Below the pieces are notes generated by a model. It searched no databases, was not told the DNA's origin, and saw only the letters and a list, made by a program, of their open reading frames with translations. Source: DASYPQ01 sp046155895 (GTDB taxonomy: Bacteria; Planctomycetota; UBA1135; GCA-002686595). Taken from it: DNA of 20,852 bases. This document shows, in pieces, positions 12,845-20,852 of this stretch; positions within the stretch are counted from its first letter, which is position 1; every line of letters starts with the position of its first letter. The translations under genes and the position numbers were made by a program. The DNA is taken from assembly GCA_046155895.1 (NCBI GenBank), contig JBJXFB010000191.1, forward strand, positions 1-20,852, given 5' to 3'.

Positions 12845-15800
12845 ATGACCCCCCGGTTCCACCGCCGCGCGGCCGCTTTCCTTCTCATGGCGGCGTCGGC
12901 CGCGTGCGGAGGCGAGAAGCCTGATCCGGTGCAGGACGCGCTGGCCCGCGAGCGCGCCGCGGCGCACTTCCGGGTGCGGAACGACCTGGCGCGTGCCGAG
13001 ATCGCGCCGCTGGTCGCCCGGAAGAAGGCCCTCGCGAGCGACCTCGTCCTCGCGGCGGTGATCGAGCTCCTCGACGGGAAGATGGCCGAGTGCAAGGCGC
13101 TGCTCGCGCGCGCTTCGAGCGCCGATCCGCGCTCGGCGAGCGCCGCGTACGTGCTCGGACAGATCGCGATGCAGGACGGGGACTTCGCCGGGGCGCTGCC
13201 GCACTTCGAGAAGGCGCACCAGCTCGCGCCCGGCGATCTGCCGACGCGCCTCTCGCTCGGGCAGGCCTTGTTCGAGGCGGGAGACGAGAAGCGCGCGGAG
13301 GCGCTCTACCGGTCGGTGGTCGATGTCGGACTCCCCAACGGGCAGATCTGGTACGCGACGGCCATCTTCCGGATGGCGCGGCTCCTCACGATCGCAGGCC
13401 GCGAGGAGGAAGCCGAGCCGCTGAACGAGATCTGGGCGAGCCTGGAGAAGCGCGGCGCCTTGGCGCCGGATTTCGTGCAGATGTCGCAGGGCGAGCTCGC
13501 CAAGGTTCGTGCGCCGAAGCCGACCGGGAGCTCGGTGCCGCAACCGTCCGCCCCGAAGTTCCGCGCACCGGAGAAGATCCTGCCCGAGCTCGCCGGCGCC
13601 CGCATGCTCGAGGCGAGGGACATCGACGGCGACCAGCGGCCCGATCTCCTCGCCGTCGGCGATTCCTGGGTGCGGGTCGCGCTCCGCGACAAGGACGCCT
13701 GGAGGGTCTCGACGGTGGCGGAGGGACCGGTGAGCCTGGCGCGAGCCTTCGACGTCGACAACGACGGCGACCTCGACGTGCTGGTGCTCCTGGGGGGGAA
13801 GCTCGCGCTCCATCTGTACGACTCGCAAGGCTGGATGCCGTCGACGGCGACCTTCCCCGAGCTGCCCGGCAGTCCTCGGGACATCGTCCCCGTCGATTAC
13901 GACCACGAGGGCGACGTCGACCTGCTCCTCGTCGGCGACTTCGGCGCGCGCGTCTGGAGCAACGACGGCGCGGGGACGCCTCCGGAGCCGGGAAAGCCGC
14001 ACGGCTTCGCCGACGTGAGCGACGTGGCCACGCTCCCGCGCGACCGCGCGTTCACGTGGGCCATCACGGAGGACTTCGACGGCGACAACGACGTCGATTT
14101 CCTGCTCGGGGACGAGAAGGACGTCTACCTCGCTGACAGTCTGCGCGCGGGGAGATTCGTCGACGCATCGAGTTCCATCGAGAAGCGCAGCGGCTGGGTC
14201 TCCGCGCCCGCCGTCGCCGACTACGATGGAGACGGACGGCCCGAGATCGGAGAGTCCTGGCCGATCCAGATCGACCTCGACCTGGACGGCTCGCTCGATC
14301 TGGTGCAGGGCCAGCTGGGCTCCGCGGCGGCCCGGCTCGCGGCGCGAACGGGCGTGGAGAAGCAGATCACGCTGGCCGGCTCGGGCGCGCCCGCCTGCGC
14401 GGACCTCGACGGCGACCGCACGATCGACCTGGCGTTCGCGGCCGCCGACGGCGTCGAGCTCCGGCGAGGCGAGCCGACCGGGAATCGCGCTGCGCTGCTC
14501 GTCTTCGGCGGGCTTCGCAACAACCGCCGCGCCCTGGGCTCGATCGTCGAGTACCGCGCGGGACCGATCTACCGCCGCATCTACTGGCGGGGAGAGCCCG
14601 TTCTCGCCGGTGTCGGCCCCGCCGACCGGATCGACGTTCTCCGCATCACGTGGCCGAACGGCGTGGTCCAGACGAATCTCGACGTCGATCTCGGCTCGCC
14701 CGGCGGTGTCGACGACCCCGATGCGGCCTTCAGGGGCATCACGGAGTACGAGGCGCAGTTCGGCTCCTGCCCCTTCCTCTACTCCAACGACGGCGAAAAG
14801 GTCGTCTTCGTCTCCGACGTCCTCGGCGGCACGCCGCTCGGCCTTCCGGCGAAACCCGGCGTCCTGGTCCCCTTCCGCCACGAGGAGTACGTGCTCGTGC
14901 GCGGCGACCAGCTCGCACCGAAGGACGGCGTGCTCGAGCTGCACCTCACCGAGGAGCTGCGCGAGGTCACCTACCTCGACGCCGCGCGCTTGATCGCCGT
15001 CGACCACCCCGCGGGCACGCGGATCTATCCGAACGAGCTGTTCTGCTTCCCGCCCTTCCCCGAGCACCGCCTTCACGCCGTTGCGGACTCGATCGCGCCC
15101 GCGCGCGCGACGGGCAGCGACGGGAGGGAATGGGCCGAGGAGCTCGCGGACGTCGACGACCGCCACGCGGCGCCGTTCGTGCTCGAAGCCAAGCAGTTCG
15201 CAGGCCGTGCCAAGCCCTGGTACGTCGAGCTCGCGTTCGACCCCGCAGCCGTCGCGCGCGCGCAGAAGCTCCGCCTCGTCATGACCGGCTGGGTGTACTG
15301 GAGCGACGCGACGGCGAACATGGCCTCCGCGGGCGAAGGCCTCGAGTTCGTCCCTCCGACGCTCGAGATCCCCGACGGGAACGGCGGCTGGAAGGTCGCG
15401 GGACCGCCGGTCGGGTTCCCCTCGGGCAAGACGAAGACGATGGTCGTCGACGTCGGGTCGATCCTCCGGCGCGACGACCCGCGCATCCGCCTCGCGACGA
15501 ACCTGCGTCTCTACTGGGACCAGATCGCGCTCGCCCTCGACGCCGACGATGCGACGCGCGAGACGCGGGAGGCGGGTGTCGCGAGCGCGCGCATCTGGGG
15601 GCGCGGATTCAGCGCGCCGCTCGAGGCGACGCCCCACGATGACGGCGGAGCCCGCCCCGAGCGCTTCGACTGGAACGTCCTCGCGAAGCAGGCGCGCTGG
15701 AACCAGACGCCGGGCCTCTACACGCGCTACGGCGACTGCACCGAGCTCTGCACGGCGGTCGACGACCGCTACGCGATGGTCGGAGCGGGCGACGCGCTCA

Positions 15801-16075
15801 CGCTGCGCTTCGACGCGGCCCTGTTCCCGCCGCCGCGCGAGGGACTCGTCCGCGACTGGATCCTGCACCTCGACGGCTGGTGCAAGGACGCCGACCCGCA
15901 CACGCTCGCGTCGGGGACCGTCGAGCCGCTCCCCTTCCACGGGATGAGCGCGTATCCCTATCCGGCCACCGAGAGTTTCCCCGACGACGCGGCGCACCGG
16001 GCCTGGCGCGCGCGCTGGAACACGCGGCCGGCGACGCAGTGGATCCCGCCGCTCGTCCTCAACCTCGGGGAGTGA
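12845..16075 (+). CDS. Large FG-GAP/TPR/ASPIC-UnbV lipoprotein (CRTAC1-like)
   Basis: A 1076-aa predicted lipoprotein: signal peptide with FLLMAASAAC, lipidated at C21. Residues about 85-205 are TPR repeats (GQIAMQDGDFAGALPHFEKA and the next). Residues about 245-530 hold at least six FG-GAP/VCBS-type units with calcium-binding DxDxDGxxD loops (DIDGDQRPDLL, DVDNDGDLDVL, DYDHEGDVDLL, DFDGDNDVDFL, DLDLDGSLDLV, DLDGDRTIDLA), which usually form a beta-propeller. Residues about 550-620 match the ASPIC/UnbV pattern (GGLRNNRRALGSIVEY, then VLRITWPNGVVQ). The remaining roughly 450 residues are a large region I cannot assign, with several Trp/Tyr-rich stretches and conserved-looking Cys pairs (CTELC). 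The start ATG follows a GAGG with 6-base spacing. Likely a surface or periplasmic protein-interaction scaffold; the role is unknown. Confidence 0.85.
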   Translation: MTPRFHRRAAAFLLMAASAACGGEKPDPVQDALARERAAAHFRVRNDLARAEIAPLVARKKALASDLVLAAVIELLDGKMAECKALLARASSADPRSASAAYVLGQIAMQDGDFAGALPHFEKAHQLAPGDLPTRLSLGQALFEAGDEKRAEALYRSVVDVGLPNGQIWYATAIFRMARLLTIAGREEEAEPLNEIWASLEKRGALAPDFVQMSQGELAKVRAPKPTGSSVPQPSAPKFRAPEKILPELAGARMLEARDIDGDQRPDLLAVGDSWVRVALRDKDAWRVSTVAEGPVSLARAFDVDNDGDLDVLVLLGGKLALHLYDSQGWMPSTATFPELPGSPRDIVPVDYDHEGDVDLLLVGDFGARVWSNDGAGTPPEPGKPHGFADVSDVATLPRDRAFTWAITEDFDGDNDVDFLLGDEKDVYLADSLRAGRFVDASSSIEKRSGWVSAPAVADYDGDGRPEIGESWPIQIDLDLDGSLDLVQGQLGSAAARLAARTGVEKQITLAGSGAPACADLDGDRTIDLAFAAADGVELRRGEPTGNRAALLVFGGLRNNRRALGSIVEYRAGPIYRRIYWRGEPVLAGVGPADRIDVLRITWPNGVVQTNLDVDLGSPGGVDDPDAAFRGITEYEAQFGSCPFLYSNDGEKVVFVSDVLGGTPLGLPAKPGVLVPFRHEEYVLVRGDQLAPKDGVLELHLTEELREVTYLDAARLIAVDHPAGTRIYPNELFCFPPFPEHRLHAVADSIAPARATGSDGREWAEELADVDDRHAAPFVLEAKQFAGRAKPWYVELAFDPAAVARAQKLRLVMTGWVYWSDATANMASAGEGLEFVPPTLEIPDGNGGWKVAGPPVGFPSGKTKTMVVDVGSILRRDDPRIRLATNLRLYWDQIALALDADDATRETREAGVASARIWGRGFSAPLEATPHDDGGARPERFDWNVLAKQARWNQTPGLYTRYGDCTELCTAVDDRYAMVGAGDALTLRFDAALFPPPREGLVRDWILHLDGWCKDADPHTLASGTVEPLPFHGMSAYPYPATESFPDDAAHRAWRARWNTRPATQWIPPLVLNLGE

Positions 16076-16484
16076 GCGCGCGCCGGAAGGCCTCGCTCAT
16101 CGGGGTTTTGCGCCCGGTCGCCGGATCGACGCAGACGAGGCGGGCCTCGCCCTCGCACAGCACCTGGCCGCCCTTCCCCTCGCGAATGCGGTAGGCCTGC
16201 GTGAACGAGCTCGTGCCGACGTGCGTCGTGGCCAACTCGACCTCGACTTCGCGCCCGCCGCGGCCGGGAGCGAGGTAGACGACGTTGGTCTGCGCCAGCA
16301 CGAACGGGAAGTGGTTCTTCTTCAGCTGATCGGCAGCGGAGAAGAACGCAAAGCGCGCCTCCTCGAACAGCGTGGGGTACACGGCGTTGTTCAAGACGCC
16401 CTGCGTGTCCTCGTCGGACCAGCGCGTGCGCAGGAGCACGCGGAAGCTCATCGACTCGCTGGCCGGGATCTTCGGTGTCTCCAT
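16059..16484 (-). CDS. Hot-dog fold acyl-CoA thioesterase (4HBT/YbgC-like)
   Basis: A 141-aa single hot-dog domain. These enzymes hydrolyse acyl-CoA thioesters in the cytoplasm. The signature RWSDEDTQGVLNNAVYPTLFEEAR (21-44 region) follows the family pattern RWxDxDxxGHxNNxxYxxxFExxR, with probable catalytic D26; the usual His after Gly is Val30, Leu31. A typical length for the family. It begins 8 bases after the stop of the DMT transporter gene, behind an AGAGG, so both are probably co-transcribed. Its 3' end overlaps the convergent FG-GAP gene by 17 bp. The acyl substrate is unknown; 4-hydroxybenzoyl-CoA or short-chain CoA esters are possibilities. Confidence 0.85.
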   Translation of the reverse strand: METPKIPASESMSFRVLLRTRWSDEDTQGVLNNAVYPTLFEEARFAFFSAADQLKKNHFPFVLAQTNVVYLAPGRGGREVEVELATTHVGTSSFTQAYRIREGKGGQVLCEGEARLVCVDPATGRKTPMSEAFRRALTPRG

Positions 16485-16492
16485 CGCGCCTC

Positions 16493-17437
16493 TCACGCCT
16501 CCGCCGGCGCCGAAGCGGCCGCGGGGCGCTTCCGCGAGACGAGCCAGATCCCGAGGAAGATGAACACGCTGGAGAGGATCGTCCCGCGCGAGAGCTTCTC
16601 CCCGAGCCAGATGCGGCTGACGACGCCCGTGATCAGCGGCTGCGCGTAGATGTACATCGCCGTCGTCGACGCCCGCACGCGCGCCAGCGCGAAGGCGTTC
16701 AGCAGGTACGCCAGCGAGGTCGGGAACACCAGGACGAAGGCGAGCGCCCACCAGACACCGGGCGAGGCCTCCGGCACGAGCTCCGTGCCGCGCGCGAGAA
16801 ACGGCGCGAACGGAACGGCGAGCACGAAGACCCACGCGATCACCACGATCGCCGGGTAGCGCGCGAGCAGCGGCCGCGAGAGGACGAGGTAGAACGCGTA
16901 GCCGAGCGTGTTCATCGCCATCAGGAGGTTGCCGAGCCCGTGCTCGCTCCCGAGCTCAGGCTCCCCCGACCACACGAGCAGCCCCGCCCCCGCCAGCGCG
17001 ACGAGCACGCCGAGAGCGCGCACGGCCTGGAATACCTCCTGCTTCACGGCCGCGGCGATCACGAAGGTGAACACCGGGATCAAGCACATCATCAGCCCCG
17101 CGTTCGTCGCGGTCGACCGCGAGAGGCCCTCGAGGTACAGCGTCATGTTCGCCGTGACGCCGAGGATCGAGAGCACGAGCAGCATCGGCAGGTCGCGCGC
17201 CCGGGGAAGTGCGCGCCGCCCGTGCAGGGCGAAGGCAATCGCGAGGAGGCTCGAGGCTCCGAACCCGATCCTCCACACGGCAATCGAGAACGGCGAAAAC
17301 ACACCGTCCTGGAACAAGACCTTCCCGAACACCGGGAACAGCGCGAAGAAGATCTGGACGAAGACGAGCGCCGTGTGCCCGGCGAGCCGCCGGCCGCCCG
17401 CTGCGTCTGGAATCGGGCTCTTGGGCGGCGCCGGCAT
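16493..17437 (-). CDS. EamA/DMT-family transporter (RhaT/YdcZ-like exporter)
   Basis: A 314-aa inner-membrane protein with about ten transmembrane spans in two EamA repeats (about 20-150 and 168-305). Typical features are VWRIGFGASSLLAIA after the second span, the LYLEGLSRSTATNAGLMMCLIPVFT stretch, which matches the region between spans 3 and 4, and the repeat-2 equivalent ARVRASTTAMYIYAQPLITG followed by LGEKLSRG. Such proteins export amino acids or other metabolites, but the sequence does not reveal the substrate. It heads a two-gene unit with the thioesterase and is divergent from the Nudix gene with only 45 bp between starts. Confidence 0.88.
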   Translation of the reverse strand: MPAPPKSPIPDAAGGRRLAGHTALVFVQIFFALFPVFGKVLFQDGVFSPFSIAVWRIGFGASSLLAIAFALHGRRALPRARDLPMLLVLSILGVTANMTLYLEGLSRSTATNAGLMMCLIPVFTFVIAAAVKQEVFQAVRALGVLVALAGAGLLVWSGEPELGSEHGLGNLLMAMNTLGYAFYLVLSRPLLARYPAIVVIAWVFVLAVPFAPFLARGTELVPEASPGVWWALAFVLVFPTSLAYLLNAFALARVRASTTAMYIYAQPLITGVVSRIWLGEKLSRGTILSSVFIFLGIWLVSRKRPAAASAPAEA

Positions 17438-17482
17438 CGGAGTGGCGAGAGAGTACGGTGTGCGACAGACTGGCGCGACCGC

Positions 17483-18049
17483 ATGGACGATCCGATCCGA
17501 CCCTGGCCCAAGCTCGGCAGCCGCCGCGGCGACTCGATGGTCCTCTTCCGGCCGCGCTGGGACACCTTGAAGAACCCGCGCACGGAAGAGGTGATGCAAC
17601 GCCTCGTCCTCGAGACGCCCGACTGGGTGAACGTCGTCGCGCTGACCGACGCGCGGAAGCTCGTCTGCGTCCGCCAATTCCGCTTCGGCTCGGGCGCGGT
17701 CACCCTCGAGATCCCGGGCGGCGTGATCTCGCGCGGCGAGGCCCACCAGGACGCCGCGCGGCGCGAGCTGCGCGAAGAGACCGGGTACACGTCGGAGCGC
17801 TGGACCTACCTCGGCTGCGTGGAGCCCAATCCGGCCTTCTTCGACAACACCTGCCACCACTGGCTGGCGGAGGGGGCCTCGAAGACGCACGAGCTCGAGC
17901 TCGACGCCGGCGAGGACATCGACGTGCTCGAGCTCGGGCTCGGCGAGGTCCGCGCCAAGATCGCGGGCGGCGAGATCCGCCACAGCCTCGTCGTCACCGC
18001 GCTCGCGCGCCTGCTCGACCTGCGCAACGACATTCCCGAGGCCCGCTAG
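17483..18049 (+). CDS. Nudix hydrolase (ADP-ribose pyrophosphatase-like)
   Basis: A 188-aa cytoplasmic Nudix enzyme. The Nudix box GX5EX7REUXEEXGU is complete at 80-102: G80, E86, then R94 E95 L96 R97 E98 E99 T100 G101 Y102. The sequence before it (VVALTDARKLVCVRQFRFGSGAVTLEIPGG) is like ADP-ribose pyrophosphatases (NudF type), which cleave ADP-ribose and similar nucleotide sugars. The later CHHWLAEGA stretch is the kind of loop that selects the substrate. The ATG has no clear Shine-Dalgarno. The stop codon is part of the AGGAGG for the next gene, 10 bases before its start, so the two are probably co-translated. Confidence 0.88.
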   Translation: MDDPIRPWPKLGSRRGDSMVLFRPRWDTLKNPRTEEVMQRLVLETPDWVNVVALTDARKLVCVRQFRFGSGAVTLEIPGGVISRGEAHQDAARRELREETGYTSERWTYLGCVEPNPAFFDNTCHHWLAEGASKTHELELDAGEDIDVLELGLGEVRAKIAGGEIRHSLVVTALARLLDLRNDIPEAR

Positions 18050-18053
18050 GAGG
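18048..18053 (+). promoter_or_regulatory. Perfect Shine-Dalgarno AGGAGG that fixes a TTG start
   Basis: AGGAGG, overlapping the Nudix stop codon (TAG at 18047-18049), lies 6 bases before TTG at 18060. It is the strongest ribosome site seen in the window and decides that the DUF885 gene starts with TTG rather than a later ATG. Confidence 0.8.
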
Positions 18054-18059
18054 AAACCC

Positions 18060-20042
18060 TTGATCCATCGCACGATCCCCGCCCTCGCTCTCCTCGTCCT
18101 CCCCTGCGCCTGCGAGACCGTCGCCTCGGTCCCTCCTCCGGAGTACTCGTGGCCGGACACGGCCGCGGGAGTCGACGACGAGGATCTGGCCGACCTCTGC
18201 CGGGACGCCTGGGAGCTGCGCATGCGCGCCGATCCCGTCGGCGCGACGCGCCTGGGCGATCCGCGCTACCACGGAAAGCTCGCGGACAACTCCCTCGAGG
18301 GTTCCGAGGCGCACGCCGAACTGATCCGCGATCTGCTCGTCCGCGCCGAGGCGATCGGGAGCGACGAGCTCGGTGGCGGCGACCGGGTGACGTTGCGCCT
18401 CCTCCAGGACGCCTGGAGAATCGATCTCGCGCAGCACGACTCCGGTATCGACGTCGCCTCGTGGAGCCTCGACGCGCGTGGCGGGCCGCAGGTCGACTTC
18501 CTGAGCCTCGCGGAGGACCAGCCGGTCGGGACGACGACCGAGCGCGCACAGCTCCTCGAGCGCTGGCAGCGCATGCCGCTCTCGATCGACCGGAGCGCCG
18601 CCAACCTGCGCCGCGGCCTCGCAGTCGGCCGCGTCGCCTCCAAGAAGGCCGTGCTCCAGGTGATCGCGCAGCTCGATTCGGTTCTCGCGACGTCCGGGGA
18701 GGAGAGCCCGCTCGCGCAGCCCGCGCTCGGCGGCGGCACCTGGGCGGCCCCGATCCCGGGGGATCGCGACTTCGCCGTCCTGAGCTCGCGCCAAGGCGTG
18801 CGGGCCGAGTCGATCCGCGTCCTGAACGAATTCATGGCCAGCCGGGGCCGCGGAACCGAGGGGCGCATCCTCGTGCCGGCCAAGGACGACCCCCTCCCTC
18901 CGGCCGAGCGCGGCCGGTTCGCGGCCGCGGTCCTGCGCGTCGTGCAGGACAGCATCCGTCCCGCCTTCGAGCGCTACCGCGACCTGCTGCGCGACGAGGT
19001 GCTGCCGCGCGCTCGCGACGACGAGCATCCTGGGCTGCTCGCGCTCCCCGGCGGCGCGGAGCACTACCGGCTCTGCATCCTCCGCGAGACCTCGCTCGAG
19101 CTCTCGCCCGAGGAGATCCACGAGTTCGGACTGGCCGAAGTCGCGAAGATCCGGGCCGAGATCGCGGAGCTGGGGACCAGGGTTTTCGGGATCTCGGACG
19201 TGGCCGCGATCCAGAGGAAGCTGCGCGATTCGCCCGAGATGCACTTCAGCTCGGCCGCGGAGATCGTCGCCAAGGCCGAATCGACGCTCGCTCGGGCGCA
19301 GGAGGCGATGCCGAGGACCTTCGGCCTGCTCCCGCGGGCGCGCTGCGAGATCGCCGTCATCCCGGCCCACGAGGCGCCGCTGACGACGATCGCGTACTAC
19401 CGCCAGCCTTCCGCCGACCGCAGCCGGCCCGGGCGCTACTATGTGAACACGTTCGCGCCGGCGACGCGCACGCGCTACGAGGCCGAGGCGCTCGCTTTCC
19501 ACGAGGCGATTCCGGGCCACCATCTCCAGATCGCGATCGCGCAGGAGCTCGAGGGGCTCCCGCTGATCCGCCGCCACGACGGGAACAACGCGTACGTGGA
19601 GGGCTGGGCGCTGTACACGGAACGCCTCTGCGACGAGATGGGGCTCTACACCTCCGACCTCGACCGGCTCGGGATGTTGTCCTTCGATGCCTGGCGGGCT
19701 TGCCGCCTCGTCGTCGACACGGGACTGCACGCGTTGGGCTGGTCGCGCCAGCGCGCGATCGACTACATGATCGAGAACACGCTGCTCGCGGAGAACAACG
19801 TCGAGAACGAGGTCGACCGCTACATCGGCAATCCAGGCCAGGCGCTCGGCTACAAGATCGGACAGCGCGAGATCTTCGACCTGCGCGCGAAGGCGATGGC
19901 CGCTCTCGGCGATCGCTTCGACATCCGCAAGTTCCACGACCGCGTCCTCGGGCAGGGCGCCGTCACGCTGGCCGTCCTGCGCGAGGAGATCGCGGATTGG
20001 ATCGCGAGCGCTCCTCCGGCCCCTGCTCCCGCGGGGCCCTGA
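18060..20042 (+). CDS. DUF885-family metallopeptidase-like lipoprotein
   Basis: A 660-aa protein of the DUF885 family, whose members carry a zinc-peptidase-like motif. HEAIPGHH sits at 481-488 (H481, E482, H487, H488), and the family YVEGW motif with E514 follows. DUF885 proteins are mostly uncharacterised, and a peptidase role is inferred from the motif. The N-terminus (LALLVLPCACE) is a signal peptide with a cysteine-containing end that could be a lipobox, at C16 or C18, but neither fits the consensus well. The start is TTG with the perfect AGGAGG. The first 330 residues are mostly helical with no recognised domain. It follows the Nudix gene and precedes the S51-like gene by 6 bases, so the three form an apparent operon. 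Confidence 0.88.
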   Translation: MIHRTIPALALLVLPCACETVASVPPPEYSWPDTAAGVDDEDLADLCRDAWELRMRADPVGATRLGDPRYHGKLADNSLEGSEAHAELIRDLLVRAEAIGSDELGGGDRVTLRLLQDAWRIDLAQHDSGIDVASWSLDARGGPQVDFLSLAEDQPVGTTTERAQLLERWQRMPLSIDRSAANLRRGLAVGRVASKKAVLQVIAQLDSVLATSGEESPLAQPALGGGTWAAPIPGDRDFAVLSSRQGVRAESIRVLNEFMASRGRGTEGRILVPAKDDPLPPAERGRFAAAVLRVVQDSIRPAFERYRDLLRDEVLPRARDDEHPGLLALPGGAEHYRLCILRETSLELSPEEIHEFGLAEVAKIRAEIAELGTRVFGISDVAAIQRKLRDSPEMHFSSAAEIVAKAESTLARAQEAMPRTFGLLPRARCEIAVIPAHEAPLTTIAYYRQPSADRSRPGRYYVNTFAPATRTRYEAEALAFHEAIPGHHLQIAIAQELEGLPLIRRHDGNNAYVEGWALYTERLCDEMGLYTSDLDRLGMLSFDAWRACRLVVDTGLHALGWSRQRAIDYMIENTLLAENNVENEVDRYIGNPGQALGYKIGQREIFDLRAKAMAALGDRFDIRKFHDRVLGQGAVTLAVLREEIADWIASAPPAPAPAGP

Positions 20043-20048
20043 ACGACC

Positions 20049-20852
20049 GTGCTCGCTCTCCTTCTCGTCGCGCTAGCCCAGGCCCACCCCGGCGTCGTCG
20101 TGCTTGCCGGCGCTGGCGCTGCGATCGACGAGAAGTCGTGCGCGGAGCTCGGGGGGCGCGACAGGCTGCTCCTCGCCGTCGGCGATCCCTCGGGCGTCGT
20201 CGATCCTCTCGCCGCCGCGGGAGCGCCGAAGGCACGCGTCGACCTCGACGCCAGGCGTCCCTTCGCCGGCGACGATCGCGAGACCGCCGAGCGGATCCGC
20301 TCCGCGCCGTGCATCGTGCTCGCCGGCGGCGGAGCCCTCGACTGGTTCGAGCTCGTGACGCCCGGAGGAGGGACCTCGCGCCTCTCCGATTCGATCCGAG
20401 CGGCCCATCGCGACGGCGCGACCATCGTCGGCTGCGGCGCGGCCGCGCCCTACCTCGCCAAGTGGTTCATGGTCGAGCGTTCGGCGCTCCCCGACCCGGA
20501 GCGCAACCCCCGGCGGCACCGCGAGGACGCTGCCGTCGAGGGCCTCGGACTCGTGCGCGGGCTCCTCGTCGACACGAGCGCGCGCGAGCAGGGCGATCCC
20601 GGCGGCATGCTGCGCATCGCGTTCGACGGGCACCTCGAGCGCGCGCTCTACCTCGAGGGTCCGACGATCTGGATCGACGATCCGGATGACAGGTCCGCGC
20701 GCGTCGCGGGCTCCGGAAGATCGATCCTGTTCGACCTCGGAGCGGCCAGGCGCCAGCGCGGCACCTGGCGGGGAGCGCGTCTCTCGCTGCTGCGGGACGG
20801 CGACCGCTGGTCCGAGCGCGGAAACGTCGAATGCGGCGAGGGTGGTGCGGCG
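20049..20852 (+). CDS. Secreted S51/cyanophycinase-like protein without catalytic Ser (partial)
   Basis: A GTG-started frame of 268 codons that runs off the right edge without a stop. It begins with a hydrophobic leader LALLLVALAQA, likely a signal peptide. The fold matches the S51/cyanophycinase group, a flavodoxin-like family: a nucleotide-fold start VVVLAGAGAAIDEK, then CIVLAGGGALDWFELV (the GGGNQ-like position) and TIVGCGAAAPYLAKW, where active members read G-x-S-A-G and carry the nucleophile Ser. Here Gly replaces it, so the visible protein looks inactive or non-peptidase. It starts 6 bases after the DUF885 stop, in the same frame. GTG at 20049 is the first possible start; an in-frame TGA precedes it. 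The C-terminal end is unseen. Confidence 0.65.
   Translation, partial: MLALLLVALAQAHPGVVVLAGAGAAIDEKSCAELGGRDRLLLAVGDPSGVVDPLAAAGAPKARVDLDARRPFAGDDRETAERIRSAPCIVLAGGGALDWFELVTPGGGTSRLSDSIRAAHRDGATIVGCGAAAPYLAKWFMVERSALPDPERNPRRHREDAAVEGLGLVRGLLVDTSAREQGDPGGMLRIAFDGHLERALYLEGPTIWIDDPDDRSARVAGSGRSILFDLGAARRQRGTWRGARLSLLRDGDRWSERGNVECGEGGAA

Noticed and set aside
10523..15997. An open frame of 1824 codons on the minus strand that covers the DprE1-like gene and runs antisense to the FG-GAP gene.
   Set aside because: Only the part from 11953 down to 10523 resembles a protein family. The rest is a stop-poor shadow expected at this GC content, while the plus strand there encodes recognisable TPR and FG-GAP repeats.
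17209..18063. A 284-codon plus-strand frame partly over the DMT transporter and Nudix genes.
   Set aside because: It is an Arg/Pro/Ala-rich shadow with no domain; the overlapping frames encode clear membrane spans and a full Nudix box.
19990..20060. Stop-codon read-through joining the DUF885 and S51-like genes, which share a frame with one TGA between.
   Set aside because: The downstream frame starts with GTG followed by its own signal-peptide-like leader, so two separate exported proteins are more likely.

Overview
A GC-rich (roughly 70% G+C by eye), densely coded bacterial chromosome segment of 20,852 bp. I count 16 protein genes, including two mini-genes of under 40 codons and one gene cut by the right edge. 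I see no rRNA, tRNA, transposase, phage gene or CRISPR array. No intergenic gap exceeds about 180 bp. A MamK-type actin, a NatA/NatB exporter whose second permease is fused to a CPBP protease, and a large FG-GAP/CRTAC-like lipoprotein together suggest an uncultured Planctomycetota-like or other environmental Gram-negative lineage. There is no phylogenetic marker gene here, so this placement is tentative.

Layout. (1) 74-3126, minus strand: signal peptidase I, then a degenerate GGDEF protein with a C-terminal coiled coil, then a MamK-family actin ATPase. (2) 3224-8652, plus strand: four genes that overlap at every junction. They are a Tat-type lipoprotein M24 (Xaa-Pro type) peptidase, an ABC-2 permease, its ATPase, and an ABC-2 permease/CPBP fusion. 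(3) 8832-9077: two convergent mini-genes, a 39-aa membrane peptide and a 37-aa highly basic peptide, each with its own Shine-Dalgarno sequence. (4) 9161-10535: an unknown membrane-anchored protein divergent from ApaH (diadenosine tetraphosphatase). (5) 10523-12753, minus strand: a DprE2-like reductase followed, with stop/start overlap, by a DprE1-like flavin oxidase. In mycobacteria this pair makes decaprenyl-phosphoryl-arabinose. (6) 12845-16075: a 1076-aa lipoprotein with TPR, FG-GAP and ASPIC/UnbV-like regions plus a roughly 450-residue C-terminal region I do not recognise. (7) 16059-17437, minus strand: an EamA/DMT transporter and a hot-dog thioesterase. (8) 17483-20852, plus strand: a Nudix hydrolase, a DUF885 HExxxxHH lipoprotein peptidase (TTG start with a perfect AGGAGG), and a secreted S51/cyanophycinase-like protein without the nucleophile serine.

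How the genes may work together. The most coherent unit is the dprE2-dprE1 pair, which predicts epimerisation of a polyprenyl-phosphoryl pentose and thus an arabinose donor for the cell envelope. The minus-strand block of GGDEF protein and MamK suggests a filament system with a nucleotide-sensing or scaffold partner, because the GGDEF active site is lost while the RxxD c-di-GMP site is kept. Several products (M24, DUF885, S51-like, FG-GAP lipoprotein) look exported, consistent with peptide and macromolecule processing outside the cytoplasm.
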